Positions 36,174 to 48,100 of a DNA stretch of 64,000 nt are shown one piece after another (position 1 is the stretch's first letter; each line of letters opens with the position of its first letter). The notes under the pieces are model-generated. The model did no database searches. It saw only the letters and a list, made by a program, of their open reading frames with translations, and was not told where the DNA came from. The DNA comes from Zerene cesonia. Its lineage: Eukaryota > Arthropoda > Insecta > Lepidoptera > Pieridae. The position numbers and the translations under genes were made by a program. The stretch is taken from NCBI RefSeq assembly GCF_012273895.1, contig NC_052108.1:1426001-1490000 (forward strand), given 5' to 3'.

Positions 36174-36177
36174 TCAT
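35371..36177 (-). CDS. Uncharacterised 268-codon open frame overlapping the SPCA stop
   Basis: The ATG (36177..36175) overlaps the SPCA stop codon in an ATGA, and the frame stays open to 35371. The product would be hydrophilic, rich in Cys, Asp and Asn, without signal peptide or membrane segment. Its first third has degenerate CQTD-type units (DACQTDGCQTDTCQGD) and its middle repeats NCH..VTD units (YDNCHANVTD, FNNCHMNVTD, YDNCHTVS). These come from the palindrome-rich DNA beneath. I recognise no domain. Either it is a chance frame in a repetitive 3' UTR, or a reinitiated second cistron. The GC content of the 5' third is much higher than around it. Confidence 0.25.
   Translation of the reverse strand: MTAARDESGVGVSDTCQCDVRRGDGCQPDSRYGGGGACDVDACQTDGCQTDTCQGDARVATCRADAPRGCVVLDLRDVNIGDTRQSVRLCKHFPFRGSADSHGRRTSDVDDSCHMTPADKKLLSPLYDNCHANVTDRSMTSDLTFNNCHMNVTDDRVVDVLYDEFQGNVSNKQRGNASYDNCHTVSKNRVTRNCHAGVTEGQTARDFSYDKCTDLTSIRVTGDASHARRRAVGDACLFNDNCQCDGETDQMPFAIYDGKINIPCGFNF
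35450..36140. promoter_or_regulatory. Cluster of TGAC-N4-GTCA palindromes
   Basis: Perfect dyads: TGACAATTGTCA at 35450..35461, GTATGACAATTGTCATAC at 35627..35644, CTGACACGTGTCAG at 36016..36029 and again at 36127..36140. Near-perfect ones: TGACAACTGTCA at 35837..35848 and CTGACAGCCGTCAG at 36031..36044. The half-site TGACA is the core recognised by TALE homeodomain proteins (TGIF/Meis type), and paired sites resemble their dimer motif. Binding here is inference. Confidence 0.4.
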
Positions 36178-39100
36178 ACAAAGTCCATCGCATCGTGTGC
36201 CTTCGTCGAGAACTTTGGGAAGGCCCGCTTTTTCAGCATGCGCTCGATGACCTTCTTAATTTCGCTAACGATGAAAACGCTTGAGGTCAAGCAGACTAGG
36301 AATATGAGATCTGAAATTAATGATATATTGTGAGAGATCAATTCCACGGAATGATCTTATTGGTGATCTATGCAAATTCCACTAGACCGATTTAGCTGCA
36401 ATAAATTAGATCCCACTAGTTAACCTCTAGTTAACTTCGAGTCTAGTTAACTTTTGTTCGGGTTCCACGTGGTCAAACCAACTGTTTGCATTAATTTTGT
36501 GGATTTAAAATACTACCTAGGTACCTACCAAGGTATTATGAGGTATTTCTATTTATTCGGGATAACATTTGACTTTGTTATCATAGAAGCTAGGTTTAAA
36601 TTAAACAAATCAAAATACTAGCAAATGATTGAATATTAGTGGTTCGCCCCGGCTTCGTCCGTGGTACATATATAGCCTACAACCTTACTCAACAAATTGG
36701 CTATCTAACACTGAAAGAATTTTTCTAATTGGAACAGTAGTTCCTGAGATTGGTGCGTTCAAACAAACAAACAAATTCTTCAGCTTTATAGTATTAGTAT
36801 AGATTTAATCATTGTAATAAAAAACCTTACCATGTCCAGTGAGCGCTTCCGTTTGAAACACCCTTTGCAATGGCGGGAAATATATCACCAACATTTGCCC
36901 CACCAAACTTAACGATACGGCGATCAAGAACATTCTGGAAATAAATATTATAAGTAAGCTTTTTGCGGTTTGCATTTTCAAAAGGCGCAGGTTGATCAAT
37001 AGTTATTATAAGATGACGACTCAAAAGTGCTTCTAGAAGAAATCTAGTTGAATAAATGATTGATTTTGAAATTTGAATTAGAATTATATTTAACTAGACA
37101 TTGGTTAAAGCTTGAGTGTAACACCGTGGGGTCCTAGCTTCGATTCTTGATGGGGATAAAAAAATATATTGCCTCGGTCCGCCAGGACACGGTGATCTGC
37201 CTTCTGATCACCTACTTGTCCATTAATAAATTTGTTGAGTGAAACAGATGAATATTATCTGCCCCATATCCCATTAGCGGAGACGTGACTTCACTCATAC
37301 TAATAATAAGTGTTAAAGTCTAAGAAATGTTAACTATTTTGATCCCATTCATTTATCTATTGATCATTTAGATCTAGTTTTTTTTTACTAAAACATTAAG
37401 AACTAGTTTACTTCCTACTCTACAACTCGAAATTCATAAAGTGTACGCTACAAACCATTCATCAAGCTATCTTGGCACGCATCCATCCCCTCTCCCTTCT
37501 CAGTCCATTCCTAATTTCCCATCATCAATCCTATCCTCACCCCTTTCCCCTTAAAAGCGGTCCGCGCAGTCGCAGAGGCAGTACCTCCGAACGTTCACGG
37601 GCGTTGGTGATCGCTTGCCATCAGGCAAACCACCAGCTCAGTTGCCCGCTATGACACGAAATAAACCAAAGCCCAACCCCGAACTTCCGACTACAACCAA
37701 CAGCCATCATCAGACACTCACTTTTAATTTAGTTGAATAGCATTGAAATGCTTGAATTTATAAATGAGAAATATAGAAAGAATAGAAGAAAAATGATCAC
37801 GTAGCGGGGTTTGAACCCGGGTCACGGGATCACGGGTGGCCGAGAGGCTAGACGTTGCTGCGGCTTGGCGAAAAGACGCTGGTCAAATCCCGCCGAATCG
37901 CGAATATCCCGAATTGAGACAGACTCAGACACTCACTTGTTGGAGAACAGGCCCACTTGGAATATGGACTTGGTCTGCGAGCGGCACGACAGCGCGTTGA
38001 ACATGTCGAACAGCACGAAGCACGTGAACGTCATCGTCGTGTCGCGGGGCGTTATCTTGTTGTCCGACATCTGCTTATAATCATTATGAATATTATTACA
38101 CTAGCTGCCCGTCCGTATCCCGTAGGAATATCGGGATAAAAATTCGCCTATGTGTTATTCCAGTTGTCCAGCTGTCTACGTAACAAATTTCATTGCAATC
38201 GGTTCAGTAGTTTTTGCGTGAATGAGCAACAAACTCACACACATCCTTACAAACTTTCGCATTTATAATATTAGCAGGATAGTAGGAAGGATTTAATCTG
38301 CGCTTTCGTTTAACTGTAGTTACAATGAATGATAGATGACTAACCGAATATTTTGACCAATCATAAATAAACAACTGACTGAACTAAATACATGACATTT
38401 ATCTATTCAATTTTATATATGGACATTAGAATAATTACTTCGTGCTCTTGTTATTTTTATGCTTGGTATAGACAATAATAATGCTCTATATGTATAAATA
38501 TGATTAAAAATTAATTATTTATGTAAAAAGAATTGTACAGGACAATTGTAAGCCACATGGCAGATCACAGAAGAACTTTATATTATGTAATAAAAACCTT
38601 ATAACCTGTGAATCAAAATCATTTTTAATTTTAAATTTGAATTTGATGATATTTAGTTAAAAGAACAGTGTTGGCTCAGTGGAAGTCGGACTTGAAATCG
38701 ATAAGTCGTGGGTTCAGGACTAGGATAGCGTGCAAATATAAATTGATTTTCCAATTTATCTGCACAAGTCGATCGCATCACCACTGTTCAAAACGTTGAA
38801 GTAAAACATCGTGAGGAAACCGGCATGTCCAAAAAACAAAAGTTCGACGTGCGGCATCTGTCAACCCGCACTTGGCTAGCGTAGTGGATGGTATTGCCTC
38901 ACCCTTCATACATATATGGGCTGATAACGATGATGATGACAATGAATGATTCTGAATAAAATAAATAAATAGATAATATCATTTTGTGGGGGTCTTATTA
39001 AACTCTTTTTTATTACTTCCAATAAATTTCATTCGATCATTAATAACAACTAGATATACAATCAGCGAGAAGGAATGTCCCATCTAAAGTGGGCTGGAGG

Positions 39101-42100
39101 TGCAGATTTGTTGTCTTGTAAATCCAACTTTAACCTTTGAATAAAATTTGGTCGATTTTTCAATAACTTAAAAATTTGATAATGTTGCAAAAATAGAATA
39201 GCACGCAAAACCTACGAATGAAAGAACAGACGCGTAAAGCAATGAATAAACTAGTTTTAAATGAGAGGAAAAGCTCGTGCTGTCGGTCTGCCCGTGAAGT
39301 AAAGCCTCACGGCTTATGGACTTAAGAAGCAAGAGAAGTTTTTAAATCGAGTCGACCGACCGACATATCAGGTCGTAGATTCAACTCTGAGTATAGTTAA
39401 AAGTATTTTTTCTCCTCTATAATAAAAAAATACCCCCACCTTCCGGTTGACCACCTAGAGCGTGCCGGCTATGATGATCGTGGCACACACACACGCACCG
39501 TGTGTATGTGGGTGTGAGCCACGCACACACCCACCTCTCGATTGAACACTCAGAGCGTGTCCGCTACGACGCACACAGCGTGTATAGCATGATCGTCGTA
39601 GCGGACACACGCACGCACACGCACACGCACACGCGCACGCACACACCCACCTCCCGGTTGAACACCCAGAGCGTGCCGGCGATGATGATCGCGGCGGAGA
39701 GCAGCACGGAGAGCAGCACGCCGCGCGAGATGATGCGGCGCGAGGTGTCGCGCGGCTTGCGGCGCAGCACCTCGTGGTCCACCGGCTCCACGCCCAGCGA
39801 CTGCGCCGGCGGCCCTGCGGGGGAAGTACCACATCCCAATACAGGACCGGCGTGGAATAGCCTACTGCCGTGTTTCGTTCGGAGAGTGAGGGATCTGGAG
39901 GCTCATATCCTCTTCCTTGCCCTTCCCGTTCCTTTATTCCTTATTTAATCCCTTTCCACTTCGAATTCGACAATCCATTTGTAGATGAGGTCTGCAAATG
40001 ATCTTACGCCTCTCCGAAATGTCCATGGGCGGTGGTAACGCTTACCATCAGACGACCCACCGGCTCCATTGCCGACAGTAACATACAAAAGGAAATGTAT
40101 CAAAAGATGTACAAATTTTCGTAGGCGATATTTTAAATAACACCTATATGTGAAAACTAGTAACTAACTAGCTAGTCCATAAAAAACAGAACTCGTCAAC
40201 ATAGCACAGATACATAAAACGAAACAGAAACATAAGAAACAAACATTCTTGTTTAAGTCAAAATTTTTTTGGCCTTAGTTGAAATCTATACTAATATTAT
40301 AAAGTTGAAGAATTTGTTTGTTTGAACGCACTAATCTCAGGAACTACTGGTCAGATTTGAAAAATTCTTTCAGTATTAAATAGCCCATCTATTGAGGAAG
40401 GCTATAGACTATATATGTACCACGGGCGAAGCCGGAGCGGACCGCTTGTATTACATAAACACTACGGTATTTTCCGGAGCAAAAAAATATCACGGCACAA
40501 CTTGTCTAAGGAAATAGAGAAATTCATAAAATCTTTTGCTTACAGTATAAAGCTATTCACTCACCGTCCATGATGATGTTGATCCACAGTATTTGCATGG
40601 CGTTCAGCGGGTTGGGTATGCCCATGAGAGTGGCGAGAGCGATAAGCGACAGCGCCGCTATGGAAGTCGACAGTTGGAAACGGACGAAGTTGCGTATGTT
40701 GTAGAAAATGCACTTGCCCTCTTCGATTGCCGAGCTGAAATTAATAATTAATTAAACTTTAAGAAATTAAAGACTTTTCGCGGGTTCACGGGGAGATTGG
40801 ACACGATCGCTGTAAAGCGTTCCAAACGTCGGGTTAATGATATAATGAATAAATCGCGTTTAAAATGCGTTTAAAAGTCTTTAAATACTCGCGTAATATC
40901 AAACACAAGAAAATACTAATTAAACCTTTATTTTGTGCCAGTTGCGCCGCGCGGTTTCACCCGCGGACGTAACCACGGGCAATAATAAGTATTTACATAG
41001 CTCATGTCGTATTCTGATGTATATATAGTATAATTGTAAAGTTTCATAAAAATCCATTCAGTAGTTTCTACGTGTAAGGGTAATAAACATCCATTCATCC
41101 ATACATATTTAAACTTTCGCGTTTATAATATTAGTAAGGTTTTCTATACGATAATTATCTCTATAAACAGTGTCACAACAATTTTCTCACAAATACAAAA
41201 AAAAATCACGTCAATTGGTTGAAAACCCGCAGAGTTTAATGCGGGAGTCGAGCACGCTTCGGCACGAATTGGGCCAGCTCGCACCGGGGAAGTAACACAC
41301 CCCCACAGAAGACCGGCGTGAAATAGTCATATGTTACTCTGTTTCGTTAAATTTGGTACGTATACAGCTGGACAACTGGAATAACATATAGGCAACTTTT
41401 TATTCCGATATTCCTACGGGATACGGACTTACGCGGGTCAATCCGCGCGGCGCAGCTAGTACGCAATAAAGAATTTCCATTCATTTCATTCATTCATAAC
41501 CCACAAAAAATCCTATTCTATTCATGACAAAATAAACGAGAAAAAAAATACAGTCGGCAAAAAACAACAACAACACACTCACATGATAGTGGCGAAGTCG
41601 TCATCAACGAGTATCATGTCGGCGGCCTCCTTGCACACGTCGGTCCCGTTGCGGCCCATCGCGATGCCGATGTCCGCCCGCTTCAGCGCCACGCCGTCGT
41701 TTACGCCGTCACCTTTTAAAACCGGTTTTTTTTTATTGAACACTAGCTTTTGCCGGCGGCTTCGCACGCGTTAAACTCGGGAGTAGTTTAATTGATATTT
41801 TTGTACGTATAAAACTTTCTTTTGAATCGCTCTTTCTATTAAAAAACGCGTTAAATCCGGAGTAATTTAATAGATGTTACTATGTAACATACAAAACTTC
41901 CTCTTTGAATTACTCTATATATAAACTTTAATCTATATAAACTTTTATCTTTTGAACAAAATCCCATCAAAATCCGTTGCGTAGTTTTAAAGATTTAAGC
42001 GTCCCAATGTCCCTATGTATGAACATGTAGTGATTGAAACACTTTAGAATATAATGAAAAACCTAACATTCAAAACATTTATTTGTCCAATTAGAGACAA

Positions 42101-45100
42101 CACACACGCGCGCACACATACACCACACACATCTATAAACAAACTAATATAAACACACATAGATACACACTAACGCACACCGTTTAGAAATAATTGTGAT
42201 ATTCCAACGGGCACATGAAATAATTTGATTATAATAACCTGTCATTCCAACGATATTTCCGAGCCTCTGCAACGATTTCACAATCGACAACTTGTGTTTC
42301 GGCGTCACACGGTAGAACACGCTTACCTGAAAAAATAACAATTCACGACATAAAAAAAAACAATTACTATTGGACGTGAATAATTTATTAATAACAGCTG
42401 CGCCCCGCGGTTTCACACCCGCTTAAGTCTGTATCCCGTAGGAATATCGGGATAAAAAGTTACCTATGTGCTCGGTAGTTTTTGCGTGAAGGAGTAACAA
42501 ACACACACACATCCTCACAAACTTTCGCATTTATAATATTAGTAGGATTAGTAGGGTAGGACAGTAAGATGCAAATAATATTAAAATTGGTTGACTTAAA
42601 GTAAATCATGTATGAAAAGCGTTTAACAGTTCCTTAAAAAAAGGACATTTCAAACATATTTACATTTTCGAAAGGATTAATCTTGCCACAATTGGATATA
42701 AACTAAATGCTCATTCCAGCTCCGGCCGGGTTTTCAAATTATCAACAGTCAAATATCAGCTTATTAGTTAGCCCTACATCTTCATTTTCTATATACCCAT
42801 AGATCACACTAATATTATAAATGTGAGAGTTTATTGTTTGGATGATTGTCCGTCAATCACGCTGACACAACTTAACGGATGAGAATTTTTTTGAAAATTT
42901 CATAGCTATAAAACTAAAAATTAAACTTAACGGATTCTTATGAAGTTTGGTATACAGACAGGATATGAGCTGACTTGGGTGATGGGATACTTCTTATCCT
43001 GATTAAATGCTCCCTTGAGATAGTACAGGAATTTAGATATCCGGGCGGAGCCGGGCCGAGCATCTAGTATAGATATAATGCTGACTTGAAATAGTATTTT
43101 CAGAACTTACGGTATCAATAATTCCATCGAGCTCGTCATCAGACATAGAGTCTAGTTGTTCCCCGGACAGCGACTGCGAATGCAACACGTCCAAGCCGAC
43201 CATTTGTGCTGGAAAGCAAAATATAAGAACTGTTACTATGGAGAATTCGTATATAGTGGCCATATTGATCTTGGAATTAATAGTCCGCCTTAGTTTCGTC
43301 CGTGATACGATTTGTTTCTCTATAAAAACCTTCCTTGTGCCTTAACAAAAACGACAAAAATTCCAGAATCGGTCGAGCCATTCTCGAGTTTTACGATTTA
43401 CGTTTTATGCTTACATTTGGCAAACTGTTTGATTACACACGTCTACTATAGCACGACATCTCGGGCACTCACCGACAGCCAGCGCGATGGGTCTCGCATC
43501 ACCGGTCAGTGCCCTTTATTTTTTCCACCTATTACACACGTCCACTATAGCACGACCTTTCCCCAGCTCGACAACAATCAGCGCAGTAGGTCTCGCATCC
43601 ATAGTCCTCCATCTCTTGTTCAATCTAGCTATTACACACGTCCACCACAACAAGAGCTCTCGGGCACTCACCCACAGCCAGCGCGGTGGGCCTGGCGTCG
43701 CCGGTGAGCATCTTGTTACCCACGTCCACCACAACAAGAGCTCTCGGGCACTCACCCACAGCCAGCGCGGTGGGCCTGGCGTCGCCGGTGAGCATCTTGT
43801 TACCCACGTCCACCACAACAAGAGCTCTCGGGCACTCACCCACAGCCAGCGCGGTGGGCCTGGCGTCGCCGGTGAGCATCTTGTTACACACGTCCACCAC
43901 AACAAGACCCCTCTCCCACTCACCCACAGCCAGCGCGGTGGGCCTGGCGTCGCCGGTGAGCATCTTGACGTGCACCTGCGCCCGCTTGAGCGCGGCGATG
44001 GCGGTGCGCGCGGAGTCGCGCGGCGGGTCGCACACGCCGCACACGCCGGTGTACGTCAGCGACTCGAGGCTGGTGCCGCGGCAGAGGGCTATTATGCGCA
44101 GACCTGGAAACAGATTGGGTTCAATTCAATAATATTATGATTAAAATGGTGTAGATTTATATCAGAAAAACACAACATTTACCAAACACAATGCGCACGA
44201 AGCCAGTGCTTATACTAGATGTCTACGTACTGCAGGCACAGAATCTTCTCGAACACCTAGTATCCGCCAATAGCCCACTACCTATCACAAATGCCTATAT
44301 ATTAAATAACTATCGGTCCGCCCCGGCTTCGCCCGTGGTACATATAGCCTATAGCCTTCCTCGATAAATGGGTTACCATTGAAAGAATTTTTCAAATCGG
44401 ACCAGTAGTTCCTGAGATTAGTATGTTCAAACAGAAATAAACTCTTCAGCTTTATAATATTAGTATAGATAAGCGAAAACTCACCCATCCTAGCGATATT
44501 ATAGGCCTCGTTGAGAAAGTCTGCCTGCTTCTCCCGCGTCATGGGCGCGTAGTTCCCCGCGCTGTCGATGTACTGCGTGCACAGCGGCAGGATCTTCTCG
44601 ATCGCGCCCTTAACGAACACCTCCTCCTTGTGTTTCGTGTCGTTGAACTTCGGCGCGCATTTTACCACCATCATTTTCGTTTCCGAACTGTTGGTGGAAA
44701 TTAAAAACAAATACATATATAGATTTTTTTTTTTTTACAAAAAAAAACCGCTGGCAAATTTAATCGTGACCACAAGGGAGACCACCAGCTTTCAGAATTA
44801 TCAAAATCGGTTATCCCAGGCGAAAGTTTTGAGACAGCAAAGCCAAAAAAATACAATCGAATTGATAACCTGCGTTTTTAGATAGATAGATAGATAGATA
44901 AAAAGTTTATTAAAAGAACACATTAAATACATGACAATTATAAAATAAGACGATTACACAAAGAAAAATTAACATAGAGAGGAAAAAAAGGACGGAGACA
45001 AATGTGCACTGTGTTCTTAAAAAGGGTCTTGGCTCAGCATAAATGTTAGAGTCAATGGGACCCTGACGCTGATATTCTGCCAACACCTCTAGAGGTTAGA

Positions 45101-48100
45101 AATAATTAAATAAATACCGTTATAATTGAGCGTAAGTGAGCGTAAAAAAAAAACATTCAAACCAATCAAACATCCTGCAAAATTTAATCTATATCTCACA
45201 CAATCCTTACCTATAAGGAATCTCATTGAGCCTCGTATACTGTTCCCGTATATCGTCCATATTGTTTTTCATAGCGCACGCGAGCAGAGCGCCCTCTGTG
45301 GGCTGGCCGTACAACATGTCGTCCCTTATGTGCGCATTATTGCATAGAATACCCACCTGAAAATAAGCAAATGATATTCAAATAAATAAATCAAAAGATT
45401 TGAAAATAATGGGCAATTCAAGAATCAAAAAAGCTTAATTACGAAATATGGGCAGTTTTGGACTGGGTTTTAAATAACTTTTGTGATGTATACGGGTCTG
45501 TATTATGGTAATAGTTAAGACAGTAAAATTCACAGAAAATACAACTTCTATTACATTGGCATAGGTTTGGATGAAATATGGTAGAGTTTGAGACCCAAGA
45601 GAGTCGTTAGGCGAGTGAGTTTTTATCCCATATCCCACGGAAACGGGAACTCTGCGGAAACCTTGGACTGTCTACTTATTCCTTTGATCTATATATCTAG
45701 CGGTATGTTCAGATCTAAATTTTTTGACGTGACAACGTCTTAAATTAGGTTGCGGCTCGGAGTCACTCATGAAAAAGTGTAACGCCCGGTAACGTTACGA
45801 TGAGTCATCAAACTGTGATCGGTCCGCCGCGCGCGCAGCACTAGAGAATTAGGCGCATTGAATCGGCGCGTGCTTGTGTCTCTGTCTCTGTCTTTTTAGT
45901 AAACAAAATATATTTTCTATAGTTAAAATTTGTGCAATTCTTATTTTCATTCAATTCCTTTTGTGCAATTTAATAATATTCATATCAATAAATATTCTAC
46001 CGAGAAAAAGACGTTGTCACGTAAAATCTTCGCCCGTAAAACCGACTTTACAGGCAACCATTTTTTTGTCGCAAACTTTTGGGCATCTTATGTGGCGGTT
46101 CGCCTAATGGCAATCGATAAGCCCCCGCCCATGAACATTCGCAGGGGTAGGGCACCTGCGGATGCGGTGCCCTACGTATGCTTTTAAGGGGTTAGGGATA
46201 AGGAAAGGATTGACGACTGGAAAGAAGGAATGGACCGGAAAAGTTGAGAAAAGAAAACGGGCCTCCGGCTCCCCCACTCACCGTACGAAACACAGCATGC
46301 GTCTATTTCACCCAGGTTTACTGTAAAAAATATCTTTCATCATCTCACCTCCAACATGCTAGTAACACCCATCCTAGCTATATCCAGATCTCGGCCCTTG
46401 TACGCGCGCAATTGCACGTCTCCCTTAGCACTATATCCGGATCCTGTTACTTCCGCAATATGGCCGCCGGATGTCGATAGTGTAGTGACCGTCATCTCGT
46501 TCTTTGTTAGCGTACCTAGATAATACAATATCCAGATTTATTTTACATACAAGTGTGTTTTTAGTAGTTTTGTTTAAGTATGGTGACTACAAAGAAATGA
46601 AATAAAATGAAATTTATTTGATGATGCTTTCTTTGAGATTTAAACATCCTACCCTACTAATCCTACTTCCTAGTATAATATTATAAATGCGAAAGTTTGT
46701 AAGGATGTGTGTGTGTGTGTGTGTTTGTTGCTCTTACACGCAAAAATTACTGAACCGATTGCAATGAAATGTGGTACGTAGACAGCTGGACAACTGGAAT
46801 AACATTTAGGAAACTTTTTATCCCAATATTCCTACGGGATACGGACTTACGCGGGTGAAACCACGGGGAGCTGCTAGTAACAGCTAGTAGAGCATAAAAT
46901 TAAATCAATTAAGAAAATTTTGTTCGGCCTTCTGTTTTATTTACGTAACCAGCATATGCACAACTGGAAATTCCTTGAGCATAGTACACCACTATTCGGA
47001 CATCGTGTACATCACATCATTACAATCAACATTACACTAAACAGACATATCCAGAACATATCTATTAATGTTTCTACTCAAAAGTGCTAAGAGAAGTATT
47101 ATTATTTAAATAATAGTTTGAATACATTACCCGTCTTATCACTGCATATAACGTTGACACAGCCCAGAGTCTCTACTGTAGGCAACTTTTTAACAATCGC
47201 GTTCCGTTTGGCCATCCTCATAACGCCTAATGCTAACGTCACAGTCACTACAATGGGAAGACCTGAGAAAGAAAAAGAAAACCATTATTTTATGTTTTTT
47301 TAGTACGAAATATAATTCAAGACAAAAATATTAACTGCTTATAAATCATCAGTAATTATAATGAAAATAATGCTTGATTCACATGAAATAAGACATTCAA
47401 TGCTGCTATAATTTGTTTGAGCCATTTCACCCACATCTTATGTTATAAAACGATCATTTTCTATGTTTAAATTGCCATTATGTAACACCTGACATAGAAG
47501 CGTTGGCCAGCAAAGCACCTTTATTAACACCACCAGTATTGCAATTGTTTATAGGCAGGGGTGACCACTTAACATCAGATGGCCTACCTGCTCCTGTGTT
47601 TGCTCTGCTATAAAAATTTTGCTTCCTTTTTTTTATATCACCGTCGGCAATGGAGCTGGTGGCACCGTCGGCAATGGTACATACGGGTTGCCGAATTCAA
47701 ATTGGATAAAGGAATGGACTGGGAAGGGTAAGGAAAAGGATAAAGGCTTGTATAGGAAGAAGTCTTCACTATGTAATAAATAACACCTAGAAACTTCCAA
47801 ACCTTCCGGTATAGCAGCAACAGCCAAACTGACGCCAATAGTGAACATCTCCTGTATGGCCTTGCCCTGCAACCAGCCGGCCACCATAATGAAGCCGATG
47901 ATGCAGAAGCTGTACAGCGAGAGCTGAGCCCCGAGGGTGTCCATGGACCGCTGGAGCGGTGTCTTCGGAGCTTCCTCCGCTTGCATCATTCGGAATATGT
48001 CACCGAACTCGGAGCGTTCACCTGTGCTGACGACAATACCCTGGAAAAATAATTGAAACGTAAGTCATGTAGATTTTAATAAACGAAATTTACGAATTGA

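Noticed and set aside
35836..36333. Plus-strand 165-codon frame over the SPCA last exon
   Set aside because: It is antisense to the verified last SPCA exon and the palindrome region, with no coding features of its own.
37835..37895. tRNA-like GGTGGCCGAGAGGC ... GGTCAAATCCCGCC
   Set aside because: No acceptor-stem pairing and embedded in a repeated element; tRNA-derived SINE, not a tRNA gene.
39502..39948. Plus- and minus-strand open frames with Cys-Val or Thr-His runs
   Set aside because: They come from the CA/CACG microsatellite and the GC-rich SPCA exon, not separate genes.
43637..43970. Regular direct repeats considered as a CRISPR-like array
   Set aside because: The units are contiguous 84-bp copies of exon and intron sequence with no unique spacers, in an animal genome.
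43312..44140. Long plus-strand open frames across the 84-bp array
   Set aside because: They are antisense shadows of the repeated SPCA exon end; the repeat unit being a multiple of three keeps several frames open.
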